From Selaginella tamariscina (taxonomy: Eukaryota > Streptophyta > Lycopodiopsida > Selaginellales > Selaginellaceae), in assembly GCA_003024785.1 (NCBI GenBank), contig PUQB01000872.1, positions 1 through 64,000 on the forward strand: a stretch of DNA of 64,000 nt, in the 5' to 3' direction. Below are positions 1 to 11,151 of the stretch, piece after piece. Position numbers and translations under genes: made by a program. The stretch's first letter is position 1. Each line of letters opens with the position of its first letter. The notes under the pieces were generated by a model. The model was not told where the DNA came from and searched no databases. It worked only from the letters and a program-made list of their open reading frames with translations.

Positions 1-420
1 ATCAGGTATTGATGAGAATGCGTTTCACAATCAAACCTTGCTACTGTTTGCAAGTATTCATATTATCTACTATATGTAATGTACATTATAATTCACAGAT
101 ACAAACCTTGATGCGGTTCGGACTCTCTCACGAGGACACTTTCTGTATTTTATGACTCGCTGCCCGATAAGCATGCGTCCTTACCGACTTATCTGGGACC
201 TCAATGCTCTGGTATGTCCAGTACAGGCGCTGCTGAACTGTCCGATGTAAATCTGTGTGCGCGTGTGTTTATATGTGTGTTTGTGTGCGTGTAATAATGT
301 TTATTTATGCCTCAGCCACAACGAGGTAGCATCAAACACCGCATAAGCGGAATATACTTCAGAATAACACTCGGAGAAGCACGCCTCAAGAAGGCATGCC
401 AATATCACGTCACATTATAT
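1..420 (+). CDS. Possible 3' part of an unrecognised multi-exon gene
   Basis: A plausible internal exon runs from about 98 (after an AATTCACAG acceptor) to about 213, where a GTATGT donor follows. It reads LDAVRTLSRGHFLYF then MTRCPISMRPYRLIWDLNAL without stops. An upstream exon would end at position 5 (ATCAG before GTATTG), and a downstream piece after the CTCAG acceptor near 316 stays open for about 50 codons. The balanced composition and flanking splice signals look like coding sequence, but I recognise no family. It could also be a chance open stretch. The reading frame across the last intron is inferred. Confidence 0.25.
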
Positions 421-833
421 ATATCTATATTCAGTATGTATGTACATACACATATGTTTCTGTTTGCATATATACATTATATATAGCTATATTCAATATG
501 TATGTATCTATGTATCTGTGTTTACAATCGACAAGATTATTTATATATTAATTCTAAATAATTAGACAAACCTTGTAAGTAACTTCACACAATATAACAT
601 ATGTAATACGATCGAACAGTTATTATTGAATAAAACTTACATTCCTTATTCATGAAGCATTAATGGGAAAATTCTTCCATTAGTTTATCGCACTGTTTAT
701 GTGTCCATCTTACTGGAAAAAATTATCAGATGTTAGCAGACAATCTAATTTAGTTGACATATTTCATTAAGTACATTACATAATACAAACGGAATATTGT
801 ATGTATAATCCTCTCTCCCTCTCACACACACAA
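421..833. other. AT-rich spacer
   Basis: No gene is visible. The stretch is AT-rich with TATATA and GTATGTA tracts. It lies between the tail of a possible plus-strand gene and the 3' end of the thioesterase gene on the minus strand, so it is probably the shared 3' intergenic region. Confidence 0.5.
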
Positions 834-1301
834 TCAGAGTTTAGAAAGTCTAGTTTTACTTACATGATCAGCATCATAACGACTAATGCACCGTCTTGCC
901 TCTTCCTCTGTCGCAGGAAGAACTCTTCTTACTGACATATCACCAGATTTAGAGCTTGAAGGGTCCAGTGTGAACGTAAAATGGAATGTGTTTGACAGCT
1001 GCTCAAACATTTCTACGTTAGAGAACTGGTATATTAACATGCGTATATTAACAAATACCATACTATTGTGCACATTTTGAAAACAAAGATTTTCAAACTT
1101 GCCTGTGTTGACCGTACTTCAGGTCGTGTAACAATGGCTTGGACCTCTACGTGAATCTCCGGCCTTGAAGATTTTTCTTCCTCCGTGTATAACACGCAAG
1201 ATCTAAACCGTAACAGGTCCCACATCAACCTGTATATCGTCACAATCGATAAATGATATAAATAGTTGATTAGATTAGTTTAAAGAAAGTACAACCCCTG
1301 T

Positions 1302-1349
<48 letters not shown>

Positions 1350-3370
1350 TTAAGAGATTACTGGACGCAGGAAATCCACATGATCCACTTCTAGAAAAAC
1401 CGGTCTATGCCCACCAAAAACATAGCAAGTCGAGAAAGCTAGTTCAAAAGCTCGCCGCATCAGAAACCCTCCGAATATTCGGCCTGACACAGACAGTCAA
1501 GAACCACACCGAATAAACAAAGTATGTACATAAACAAAGTATATATATGTATGTATAAAGAGCATTCAGCAAGCTCCACGACAAGATATTATCTTGCTCA
1601 TATCTCAGTAGCATGTATGTACGTATACTCTCTCTATATAAATACATATCGTAGACTATTGTCTATGTGAATAATACCGTGTAGATTTCGCTGCTGAGGT
1701 TGGCAAATTATCGCATTTTCAGCTTGGTATGTTGAATCAAAATGCTGTTTTTGTCTGCTAAAGCAGGCATATCGATCAAAACTCTAGCTTCAGCCAGCAA
1801 TTCCTGTACCCTCTTGCTATTTCCACCGTTAACATGGTCAGGTTGGCGAATCCTGTAAACACCGATTTATAATACAATTTGTTGTGATCACACATTGTGT
1901 ATATAAGATACCGTCTGCGGAAAACGATGCATATAAATGTGTGTGTGTCCAATATACAACAATTAAAGCTAATTATAACTTTTACCTCTCTTCTTTGCGC
2001 TTGGCCTCTAACTGCTCCGTTTGAGCAAAAAGCTCTTTTTCTTCATCGGTTTCTGGTGAAAGATGGTTCACGGGTGCTGATTTTTGCGTTTTAGAATCAC
2101 GGGCAACAAACGTGAAGTCGGCTACTAGTGCAAGTGACTCCTCTGTGGCTATCTCTGAAGGTAGATAGTTATAATAATCGTCAATATGTTATGTATGACC
2201 AATATGCCTACAACCCGTACATACACACACCTCTACCTGTTGCAGGTTGTATAACTTGCATTCGAATTTTCATTGAAGACCTTCCAACCCATGCGACTGC
2301 ACCGGCTAGTTTTAAGTCGGCATCAACACGCACAGGCTTTTTAAGACTAACTTTATCCACCGACGCAGTCACAAGGAGAAGCGGCCTTGTCGTTCTATCA
2401 TCATCTGCACAGTGCTGAGTCCCATAATACAGTCAGAAGCTAACATGCAAAAAAATATAATATATTCAGTGTGTTTCTCTTATATATCCCGATATATAAG
2501 AGAACGGCAACAGAAGAATCAAAACTCTAAGTTCCAACCTATATAGACGTATTATATACACAAGCACACACTTCACCCACATCTGGACGCTGTGTGTGTA
2601 CGTGTGAATTTGCTCACCTTCATGGCAATAGTACCGGCAAGAGCGTCAAGGTCTTCCATGAGCTTTCCCATACGAACGTTATTCCAAGGGTTCCTGTACT
2701 GCTCGCGGAGAGCAGCATCCGTGGAGAAATTATACAAGACGCTAGTCCGACTTTCTGCAGGCGTTCTTTTGAGAAGCTTCACCTGTGCCGGACCATTGTT
2801 GGATGTATCCACCGCTCTCTCCAGCAAAGTCGATCTCGCATTCCAGAGCGCGGCAGTCACAGGAGAATGATACATACCCGGCCACAAATTGAGGGGCCTG
2901 TGATGCGGCCGCACTTCACTGTCTTCCCCGTTGTTCTTCGCCTCGCTCGTCATCCTCCTTGAATTCGTCAAGCCGTTTTCGAGACTTTCAACCCCGACTG
3001 CAAAACATCGATTTTAAGATGAAAAGAGTCATTTTTGAGCAAGAAAACATAGATTCACCATAAACACAATGATGTTCAGCAACAAAAATGCAACTTTGGA
3101 GCGATTTTGAGAAGAAAACCGCGACTGTCAGCATTCTACATTATTTGTATGGAATGTATAATATTATTTCTGAAGAACTGATTTTAAGAAAGAACGCAAA
3201 TGAACACAAGGATCAAGAAAAGAGTGATTCGGAGCAAGAAAATCATGCTTAACCTGATCAATCACCGCCCTAGAAGACGCAGATTGAGCGCTCCATACGC
3301 AACGGCCGAGAATGCGGAAAGACCTAGCCGCCGCCATGCTCTTCGCATGTGGCAGCCACACCATCGCCAT
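834..3370 (-). CDS. ACOT9-like acyl-CoA thioesterase, frame disturbed
   Basis: Double-hotdog acyl-CoA thioesterase of the mitochondrial/plastid ACOT9 type, which hydrolyses acyl-CoA to fatty acid and CoA. Exons read at about 3254-3370 (basic N-terminus, likely transit peptide), 2618-2997 (ESRTSVLYNFSTD, EQYRNPWNNVRMGKLMEDLD), 2237-2414, 1986-2154, 1678-1852 (LIDMPALADKNSIL), 1362-1483 (RIFGGFLMRRAFELAFST), 1103-1229 (VTRPEVRSTQ) and 834-998 (LSNTFHFTFTLD, PATEEEARR). The intron after 1103 appears to be GC-AG. Relative to the family, the frame slips near 1720 (before the ICQPQQRN motif) and near 1220 (the VDVGDLL motif), each a loss of one or two bases; the first junction also does not match in phase. 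Either a recent pseudogene or assembly indels. A strong GTAAGT donor near 863 may mean one more short last exon. A partial copy lies at 61380-62085. Confidence 0.82.
1302..1350. repeat. Compound (TG)n(AG)n microsatellite in a thioesterase intron
   Basis: About 14 TG units run directly into about 11 AG units. The tract lies in the intron just downstream (gene sense) of the exon ending at 1362. The same compound motif recurs in other introns of this window. Confidence 0.95.
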
Positions 3371-3626
3371 GAACTATCTGTACACTTCCCATAGCCCTGC
3401 ACGGCACTTTTTAGGTCAGAAAAGAATATCCCCAGAACCCCAATCGTATCTTTTCAAAAACCACCTAACCGGTAAAACCCTTAGGCCGATTCTTTTAAAA
3501 CAAAACATGTTTAAATAAGAGAACATTCTTGTTAAAAAAGAAAATCTTGTACAAATGTCAATACTGTCAAACTATGGCTACTATTGTACAAAACAGAGAT
3601 TGAGCCGCGCCGTACAGATTCAGAAC

Positions 3627-4023
3627 CTACTCATCTTCGGCGCCCTTGCCAGAAGCAGCAGATCCAGTCTTCTTGGGAGGAGAACAGAATGAATATTCGG
3701 AAGAACACCCCCGCTTGCAATAGTGACATGCCCAAGAAGCTTGCTAAGCTCCTCATCATTCCGCACAGCCAATTGAATATGCCTGGAACAATCCGGTTCT
3801 TTTTGTTGTCACGGGCAGCATTTCCGGCGAGCTCCAAGACTTCTGCGGCAAGATACTCCATTACTGCCGCCATGTACACAGGCGCACCGGCACCCACACG
3901 CTCTGCATACTTCCCAGCCTTAAGAAACCGCGCAATCCGGCCTACCGGAAACTGTAATCCGGCCTTCGCACTCCGTGAGACTGCCTTCTTACCAGCGGAT
4001 TTACCACGACCTCCTCCTGCCAT
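3627..4023 (-). CDS. Histone H2A, two apparent frame slips
   Basis: Core histone H2A, partner of H2B in the nucleosome. The sequence starts [20 protein letters not shown], followed by [20 protein letters not shown], the acidic-patch region and [13 protein letters not shown], all typical of plant H2A. The rest ([33 protein letters not shown], tail ending GAEDE) is present but in other frames: one base appears to be missing in the proline codon near 3785 and another near 3675. With these the protein would be 132 residues, the usual length. No SQEF (H2A.X) or SPKK tail motif is seen, so this is canonical H2A. No intron is visible. Perfect protein conservation around two slips argues for sequence error over an old pseudogene. 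Confidence 0.9.
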
Positions 4024-4125
4024 TGCAAGAATTCAATAGAACCCAAGAACCTGATAGAGAAACCGAAAGCGCAAACGAAGAACCTAATTGAGTGAATGAT
4101 GAGGAACATAGGACAAAGGTATTCG

Positions 4126-4232
4126 TTATATACTTACCCGCGGGGAAGGGAGCCAACCAGCGTCAACGACACGGATCGTTTATCTTGGCCGTTGGATCGA
4201 GATAAGATCTACGGTCTTGATCCGTAATAGGC
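4126..4232 (-). promoter_or_regulatory. Probable H2A promoter
   Basis: On the minus strand a TATATAA box lies at 4126-4132, about 100 bases before the H2A start codon. Upstream, around 4160-4232, are CACGGATC and TACGGATC motifs, each close to the plant histone octamer CGCGGATC, one next to a CGTCAACGA stretch resembling the hexamer-octamer layout of plant histone genes. Motif identity is by eye, so the call is tentative. Confidence 0.4.
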
Positions 4233-4391
4233 GTGTTTTTGTCCCGCCAGAGATATTTGAAAACTGTTAGTCCACGTGTACGGGCGGGCCAGTACGTATA
4301 CATAGGTATTGTACAGAATTTTTAATGAATTAATACAGAATTAATTATAATCTTAAATTTATAATGTCTTATGTTAATTGATAATGTAAGA

Positions 4392-4798
4392 TTACACCGT
4401 TGAGGATTGAATTGAATCCTTGAGATTACCAGAAACCTGAACAACGGCACGAAGAACGTGAGGGACAACATCGAATACACCCCTCACTACACATCCAGCA
4501 GTAAACCCAGCAGCGAAAACCCCGCCTAAACCAGGTTTAGCATCAAGCTTATCTCTAATCTCGATAGTTTACTACTCAGATCACCCACGGACTTGCCCAG
4601 ATTAACCACATGCGCCTCAAGAATCTGAATGCGTTCCGGTTGAATCTGGCTGCGTTTTACAGTGAATGCAAGTGCGTGCTGCAGAGATTCTACTGCTTTC
4701 TCGCACGCTTGCTCATGGGCATATCCCTTGGATTTATAGAATGCAATCACCTCTGCTGGTTTCGGTGGCCCTCTCTTGCGACCTTCTTCCTCCGCCAT
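4392..4798 (-). CDS. Small conserved-looking protein of unknown function
   Basis: Not recognised. The frame starts MAEEEGRKRGPPKPAEVIAF and continues YKSKGYAHEQACEKAVESLQ, a short coiled-coil-like heptad region (IQILEAHVVNLGKSVGDL), then a C-terminal half with a glycine/alanine hydrophobic segment (GLGGVFAAGFTAGCVVRGVF) that could be a membrane or amphipathic segment. The two halves are in different frames, with one base apparently missing near 4560; together about 135 residues. It is divergent from CNPY, with only 102 bases between start codons. Lys/Glu-rich N-terminus and single exon. Confidence 0.6.
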
Positions 4799-4900
4799 GG
4801 CCAAAACCCTAATCCCCGCCAAAAACCCTAAACCCTGAAGTTAAAAATACTTAAATTTAAATCCCAAGACAGAATATACCCAGGAATTAGGGTTTATGTC
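4799..4900. promoter_or_regulatory. Short bidirectional promoter with telo-box motifs
   Basis: Only 102 bases separate the start codons of the minus-strand unknown gene and CNPY. The interval holds AAACCCTAA-type telo-boxes near 4803-4812 and 4823-4836 and the reverse form TTAGGGTTT near 4887-4895. Telo-boxes are known in promoters and 5' leaders of plant ribosomal-protein and cell-cycle genes. No TATA box is obvious. Confidence 0.55.
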
Positions 4901-5317
4901 ATGGCGGCTTTCAATCGCCTTCTTCCCCTGATGTGTGCGCTTCTCATGGCTATGGATCTGGCCAATGCGATCCAGCAGAAATGTGCTGCCTGCGAAGCGG
5001 TCGCGGTAAGCTATATATTCCCATAGATCAATGCATGTGTGTGTGTGATTATACGCTCATGACACACATATATATAGATGACAAATTTTTGCGTACAGAT
5101 AATCCCTTGAAGTATTGTAACATTTTCATTAATTCAAATGAATGGGAAATTAGTGTGTTTATGTATATGTGGTGATACAAACATAAACTAAATATATATA
5201 TATATTATAAAAGAGTTTTTATACTAAATTTTATGAGTGACTACATCTTGTTTACAGGCGGAGCTGGAGGCGTCTCTTGCCAATGTTAGTAAGTAATAAG
5301 CTTGTTACATACACAGA

Positions 5318-5352
<35 letters not shown>

Positions 5353-6170
5353 CTATGTTCTTATTCAGGAGAAGCCAAGAAACAATATAGATTTGCGGCA
5401 TCGGTTGGATTCAAAGGGGCAGCGAGAGGGACGAGTGATTCAGTACAAGTGAGTATAAATTAAAATGTTAGAACTATAAGCATATCAACATAAATATACA
5501 TGTAGCATACATTATATATATGTGTGTTTAATTATCTTTTTATCCATATCAGGTTTAGTGAGCTTAGAGTACTCGAGCTCCTTGAAGATTTATGCACCAA
5601 ACTGAAAGACTACACTCTGAATAAGGTAAGGACAACCTGCGTGTGTGTGCGTCCAGAGAGAGAGATGTTATAGATCAAATATATCATATATCATATACAT
5701 AGCTATATGATTTTAGTTTTCCATGTTCTTTACATGCAGAACACTGGTGAGTGGATTAAATTGACAAAGATGGCAATGGGAAAAGCGATTACGGTAATAG
5801 TATAACATAGTCAGCTTATTATGAATTACCATCCCTCAGAGAAGCAGGAGGCTGAAGCACATTCCAAAGCTATCACTTCTTATTGTGGCAGGCTACTTGA
5901 AAAACATGAGGACAAGGTGAGAAAAATGTGTGCGTGCGTGTGTGTGGATACAGATTGTGTAATATTTTTTCTACGCAGATAGCATTTACAATTAAGAATG
6001 GGGAAATGGTGGCTGGCTCTATTGACAAGGTTTTGTGTGAAACAATCACCGAGGACTGCAAGTAAGTCATTTAATAGCTTTTTCTTTACATCAACATAAT
6101 ATTATATTATCACACCTTTATATAATTATCTTACTTTCATGTATGCAGTGAGGAAGCTAGAGAATTATGA
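4901..6170 (+). CDS. Canopy family (saposin-like) ER protein
   Basis: Protein of the canopy/DUF3456 family, saposin-fold proteins of the secretory pathway thought to act as ER co-chaperones. Eight exons read cleanly in one frame: 4901-5005, 5258-5284, 5369-5448, 5553-5625, 5740-5793, 5842-5916, 5979-6061, 6149-6170. Residues 1-23 form a signal peptide (MAAFNRLLPLMCALLMAMDL). The family cysteines follow: CAAC, DLC, SYCGRLL, VLCE, EDC, with the conserved stretches IDLRHRLDSKGQREG and RVLELLEDLCTKLKDYTL. The tail ends NEEAREL, loosely like an ER-retrieval signal. Exon 2 uses a GTTAGT donor and exon 6 an acceptor ending CAGAG. About 170 residues; intact. Divergent from the small unknown gene. Confidence 0.9.
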
Positions 6171-6312
6171 GAACATACTAATTAACATTGAAAGATTTTT
6201 GTAAAATGACATGGTGAATATTACTTACTGCAAAACTGCGCACATGTTATATGTTATATGTTAAACCTTGGATGTTTGTCTGTCTATATTTCCCTGCATA
6301 AATAGTTGAGTT

Positions 6313-6355
<43 letters not shown>

Positions 6356-6510
6356 TATCAACATATCTCTATCTCAGCATATCAACATAAAATAGAGACT
6401 GCACCATGAAATTCATGTCTTTGGAGAAGTAAAATGGCTATGTTTCACGAAGCATGGTTTAATCATGCTCCAAACCTAATTAGTATTAATTAAGACTTAC
6501 AAATTTCATA
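6171..6510. other. 3' spacer with (CT)n(CA)n tract
   Basis: Convergent 3' region between CNPY and the DNAJC17-like gene. It contains a compound (TC)n(AC)n microsatellite at about 6312-6353 and a short ATATCAACATA repeat; no gene is seen. Confidence 0.7.
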
Positions 6511-6648
6511 TTATACATTTGCTGTTTTCTGATCTTGTGAATTCTGCTTTGCAGCTTCCTCTTGTTGCTTTCGTATTCTTTTCCTCTCTTCTGCCTATTA
6601 AATATGAAACCAAGAGTCAATACACACACACACACAGATATATATATA

Positions 6649-6683
<35 letters not shown>

Positions 6684-8151
6684 ATTGATGATGATGTAAA
6701 TTTTATTTAAATTAGTCCTCACAGATACCATACGAGTACTTATATACTAGTTAAATTCAGGTATAATACCTATTCTAAACTTATTATATAATAAGCATTA
6801 ACTTAAATAAACAGAACTCGCTTAAACATACCTCTTTAAGCTTGCGGAGTACAGTGTCCTCAAAATCTGAAGCTCTTGGTGCTGGTGCTGGTGCAGGTGC
6901 AGATGCAGGTTCCGGACGTGGAATATTCTCTGATGTCAGACTCAATGGTATCACTAGTAGCGGTTTAACCTGTCTCCACACTGCATCTGCGTAGCCGCGT
7001 TCTGCAAATGTGAGAGAGATGGTAAATCGTGTTAACTTAAATTTATGATTTTATCTGGAATTGAATTAGACTCGATTAACAAATACATATGTTGTGTATG
7101 TATATGTAGTGTCATAAACATGGTATACATACAGACACATTTTTAGTATATATATATACAATATATTATGTTACAATATATGTATATATATTAGAAATAA
7201 TTAAAAATAGTACTTACCGCTGCAGAAGCGGATTCCATGACCACCAAAGCACTCCCTTTCTTTGCAGTTTTCTTCTTTGGCAAAATTATAACATCCTCAA
7301 CATGTCCAAACCTCTCGAAAATCCAACGTAAACTATTCCCGTCGTACCCCGGTTTTCCCATTAAATCCCATGTAACCTTAAGTGTTTTCTCACTTTCTTC
7401 TTCACTGAGTATACTCTCAGCCTGTCTCGGTATATTCACTCCATTTGCAGCAGCAGTCGCATTTTTCTGTGCATTTTTTGCACGTATTCTTGCGAGTTCC
7501 TCTTGTAGCCGCTTTGCTGCATTGTCTTCTGCCGTCTGTATAAAAATATATAGAGTTTAAGTATTTACACGATCTATTGTACATACGTGTATAAAAACGT
7601 ATAGAAACGATAAGAGGTGTATATAAACAGCACAGACTTACGGCTAGATATGTGTGAAATGAACAGATGTATAACTAAGTCGAACTGAAAGAATAAGCAG
7701 ATTACATATGTGAATACAGTAAAAATATATTAATATTATTGCACTAACCTTTTGTTTACGCTGAGCTTCAAACACAGCCTCTCTCTGTCTTAGTTCATCT
7801 ACCATTTTCCGCCTTTTGGCGTCCATTTGACTCCTTTTCTCCTCCCTTTGATGCCTGACAACTTGAAGTTCATCATATGCCTTACGTGCACTGGCATCGG
7901 ATAAAACCTCGTAGGCATGTTGTATACGATTAAATTGAGCAGCTGGAAAGAAATTAAAACATATACATTTTACTCTTGAGCTAAATCTCTACACATACAC
8001 ATACCTGCAGTGGCGTCATTGGGGCGCTTGTCCGGATGGCATTCCAGGGCGCGCCTTCTGTATGCCTTACGAATTTCAGATTCATCCAGCTTGGCGCCAT
8101 CGACGCCGCGCGGCAGCCGAGCAGCTCATACGGATCCTCGCTCTCCTCCAT
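6511..8151 (-). CDS. DNAJC17-like J-domain protein with RRM
   Basis: Co-chaperone of the DNAJC17 type, implicated in pre-mRNA splicing. Exons at about 8005-8151, 7749-7942, 7535-7218, 7001-6832 and roughly 6595-6511. Exon 1 holds the J domain: MEESEDPYELL, DGAKLDESEIRKAYRRRALE, then HPDK of the HPD motif. Exon 2 (AAQFNRIQHAYEVLSD) completes the J domain and starts a long charged helix (EEKRSQMDAKRRKMVDELRQ). Exon 3 carries the RRM (TLKVTWDLMGKPGYDGNSLR, HVEDVIILPKKK, SALVVMES). The C-terminus has an Ala-Pro repeat and the family DFEDTVLRKLKE motif, ending KQNSQDQKTANV. One base seems missing near 8117 in the helix-I region, and the exon 3/exon 4 junction does not match in phase. A telo-box touches the start codon (8152-8160). 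Confidence 0.85.
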
Positions 8152-8353
8152 AAACCCTAATTTTCAGAAAACCTAAAAGAAAAAATGCCAGAATATACCA
8201 GCGCTTATGGAATATCCGAGGATATACTTTATGACACGTGTATAGAGTGAATTGGCTGTGCATTTATCAGAAAACATCCCCTGGTTAACAGGAGGAAAAA
8301 CAAGGTGGTATATACCGGAAAACTAAAACCTGTGGGGTTTAAGTTAACCAAAG

Positions 8354-9099
8354 CTAACTTAATGATTTGTTAATCCGTATTCTCTTTCTGTTTAATACTT
8401 CTTCAGTCTCCGTCTTTCTAAGATGCCTAGTTATCCTCTTCACGTCTGTTGGCTTCACTGGCTTTATTATAAAGTCCTCCGCACCTTCTTCATAGCAACT
8501 GTATAAACAAAGATTAATTAAATTAATGAAGTTTAATAATAATTAAGTTTAATTTTCCTAACCTAGTTATCCTTTGCTCCACATTCTCTGATGACATAAT
8601 CACAACAGGGATCTCCTTCAAAGCTGAAACTCCCTGCATATACGTGTGTGTGAATACACACACACATAATATATAGAAACACTCACCTTTACTTTCTTCA
8701 AGAGTTCATATCCAGTCATTTGAGGCATGCAGTAATCTGTTATAATCATATTGATTCGTATTCCCTGTATACCATCATAAATACATCATAAATACGTACA
8801 TACGTGTATTATACACACACACACACATACATCAGCAGTTGGAGAAGCTTGTTCGTCAACAATACCCAGAATCTCCAGCGCTCTCAATGCGCTGTCTGCA
8901 GTTGTCACTGAAAATAAATAAATAAATCATTAATTAATTAAATAAAACAAATACAAATCTACAACAAACCTTTGTATGAGGAAGTCTTGAGGAGCTTCTC
9001 AATGACCGTCCGATCAACCAAGCTATCATCAACGGCCAGGACATGAATTTGACCCATCTCTTCGTTCAGATCACAACTCTTCCTCTTCAATGTCACCAT
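8354..9099 (-). CDS. Type-A-like response regulator
   Basis: Single receiver domain of a two-component phosphorelay; in plants type-A regulators damp cytokinin signalling. Five exons, all in frame: 8970-9099, 8831-8907, 8687-8764, 8563-8633, 8354-8498. Receiver landmarks: [12 protein letters not shown] (acidic pair), [19 protein letters not shown] (phospho-accepting Asp in TDY), VVIMSSEN (conserved Ser/Thr) and FIIKPVK (invariant Lys). A short basic tail ends [10 protein letters not shown], with no Myb-like output domain, hence type-A. About 165 residues; intact. Same strand as, and 200 bases upstream of, the DNAJC17-like gene. Confidence 0.9.
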
Positions 9100-10888
9100 T
9101 GAATCCAAAATTCCACAAAATTCCCCCAATTTCTATACACAATCTATGTTAATCTCCTCAATCCCATAGAAATCTCCTCAATCCCAAACTGTATAGAGAA
9201 ATCGCCTAAAGAACATATGGGATTTCTTCCTTGAATGTAAAGCAACACGTATATAAAACCAAACAGATATATGGAGCCGCCCAAACAAAATGCGAATCGT
9301 AATCAAATATCGAAGTCCCACACACGTATCTGATTCTGCAGAAACTTCCTATATATTTTATTATATATATATTTTTATATTTGAGTCAAATCTCTCTCCC
9401 CATTTGGTAAAACAGTACGTTTGGTAAACCAGTACATAGTTAATTCAGGTAACCCCCGCATATTCGAGGGATATTCCGTCGGACGGGCGGTATATTCCGG
9501 CGCATCGTACGGGCGTGGCGGGCCCCGGATCGGATTTCGATTCGGATTGCGCGTGAAGGCTTTGGTACGGAGGAGATAGAATATTCCGCGTCTGACGTCG
9601 TTTCCGTGGTGCTCTTCGCGGATACGGGTGGAGATTTGGCAGAGATTATATAAAATGTGGACTTTGGGAAGCAAATATTTAATGATTTAATTAATAAATA
9701 TAAAGGTGTCCAAATCTTGGGGCAGTGGGTAATTTAATAATTTTTTAAATATTCGGTGGATATAAAATGGACGGATGGGATTGTGAGGGTGTGTGTGGGA
9801 TCCACGCATATCTACACCATATCTGGTTTCCCTTAATGATGTCACCAAAACACAGACCGCATTTTCTTTTCCCACTTTGTTCAAAGTTTGTGTATTTTGT
9901 CAATGGAAAAATATGCACGGTTGTTGGTGTACTGTGGTTGGTTGCAAACTGTGCGAGGAATAAGGTGTTATTAAACTATATAGAATTATATCTTTGTATT
10001 CTAGTCATTAAGTTGTATGATTCAGGATCTATTTATTTATTTTATATGGTTTGCGTGTATAATAAGTAGTTGATGACACGAACAAGGAAAAGATATATCA
10101 TCATTGGAAATTGTGAAGCTTACATAGGAAGTATTGTTTATGTAGAATTTATCGAGCTATATTTATATAAATCTTATATAGTGATTTTAATTTAACCGTT
10201 AAAGACTAAACATGGGTTTAATATCTTTGAGTTGTAAATTGATTATAATAAGTTTAATACTAAAGCATAAATTGTAGTAAACACTAAATAAATGAACACT
10301 TTATTTTATACTTAAAATGTGGCCAAGTTTGAGTTTTGAGTTACTCCTTATGAATTTAAAATTAAATTTTGTAAAGGTTTATAAATAAATATTTGTATAG
10401 TTTATCTACATTATGTAACATAAATAGTGATTAGAAAAAATAATTGATAATTAATGAAAGATAAACTAGGGCAAAAGTAATTAAATTATAACAATAATAA
10501 TGAAAAATTATATTGTTTCGGCCGTGATTAAGTTAAGTTAAATTAACCTTATCAGTTACCCTAATTAAATTGCTAAACTATTATTTTTTAGTTGGCTAAT
10601 TATAAATGACTAACCATATTGGTTTCACACATGCTTCCTTTACGTTTAATTAGGCTAACATAATTAAATCAGTCTCACACCACTGTATTGTTAACTTTAT
10701 AGTTCCGTGAGATTTGAACAATGACACACAAACAAGAACATTGTGAAAACGTAAGATACAACTAAGCATCAAGCCCAAGCCCAAGCTTCTTACCTCATCC
10801 TCATTGCATGGTTCTCTTACCGCTCAAATCACCGCCGTTGAGCCGTCAATGCCGTAGCCCTGATTTGTTAGTGCCCAAGCTAACAGGC
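9100..10888. other. AT-rich intergenic region
   Basis: Upstream region of the response regulator (9100-9350, with the repeated phrase ATCTCCTCAATCCCA) followed by AT-rich sequence. I see no gene. The GC-richer patch at about 9440-9610 is open on the minus strand but its composition and lack of motifs do not support coding. Confidence 0.5.
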
Positions 10889-11151
10889 TAATGATAAGAT
10901 AAAGTACAAATTTTATATAGTTAAATTTTATAGGAAGTTAATGGTATTTTGTAACAAATAAGAAATCGTTAATTTTGTTATTAAGCTAAGATTATTAATT
11001 TTAACTTAATGATAAGATAAAGTACAAATTTTATATAGTTAAATTTTATGGGAAGTTAATGGTATTTTGTGATGTTTGTTGTTAGAGCTAACAAATAAGA
11101 AATCGTTAATTTTGTTCATTAAGCTAAGATTGTTAATTTTAACTTAAAGAT
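10889..11151 (+). repeat. Local tandem duplication, about 120-140 bp unit
   Basis: Two adjacent near-identical copies (about 10889-11008 and 11009-11151) share AATGATAAGATAAAGTACAA at the start and GCTAAGATTRTTAATTTTAA at the end. The second copy has about 20 extra bases in the middle. No coding potential. Confidence 0.9.

Noticed and set aside
3584-4039. Long plus-strand frame opposite H2A
   Set aside because: It is the antisense of a highly biased histone coding sequence and has no independent support.
9375-9674. Open minus-strand frame of about 100 codons
   Set aside because: Falls in a GC-richer promoter-like patch, has no motif or splice context, and no natural start or family resemblance.
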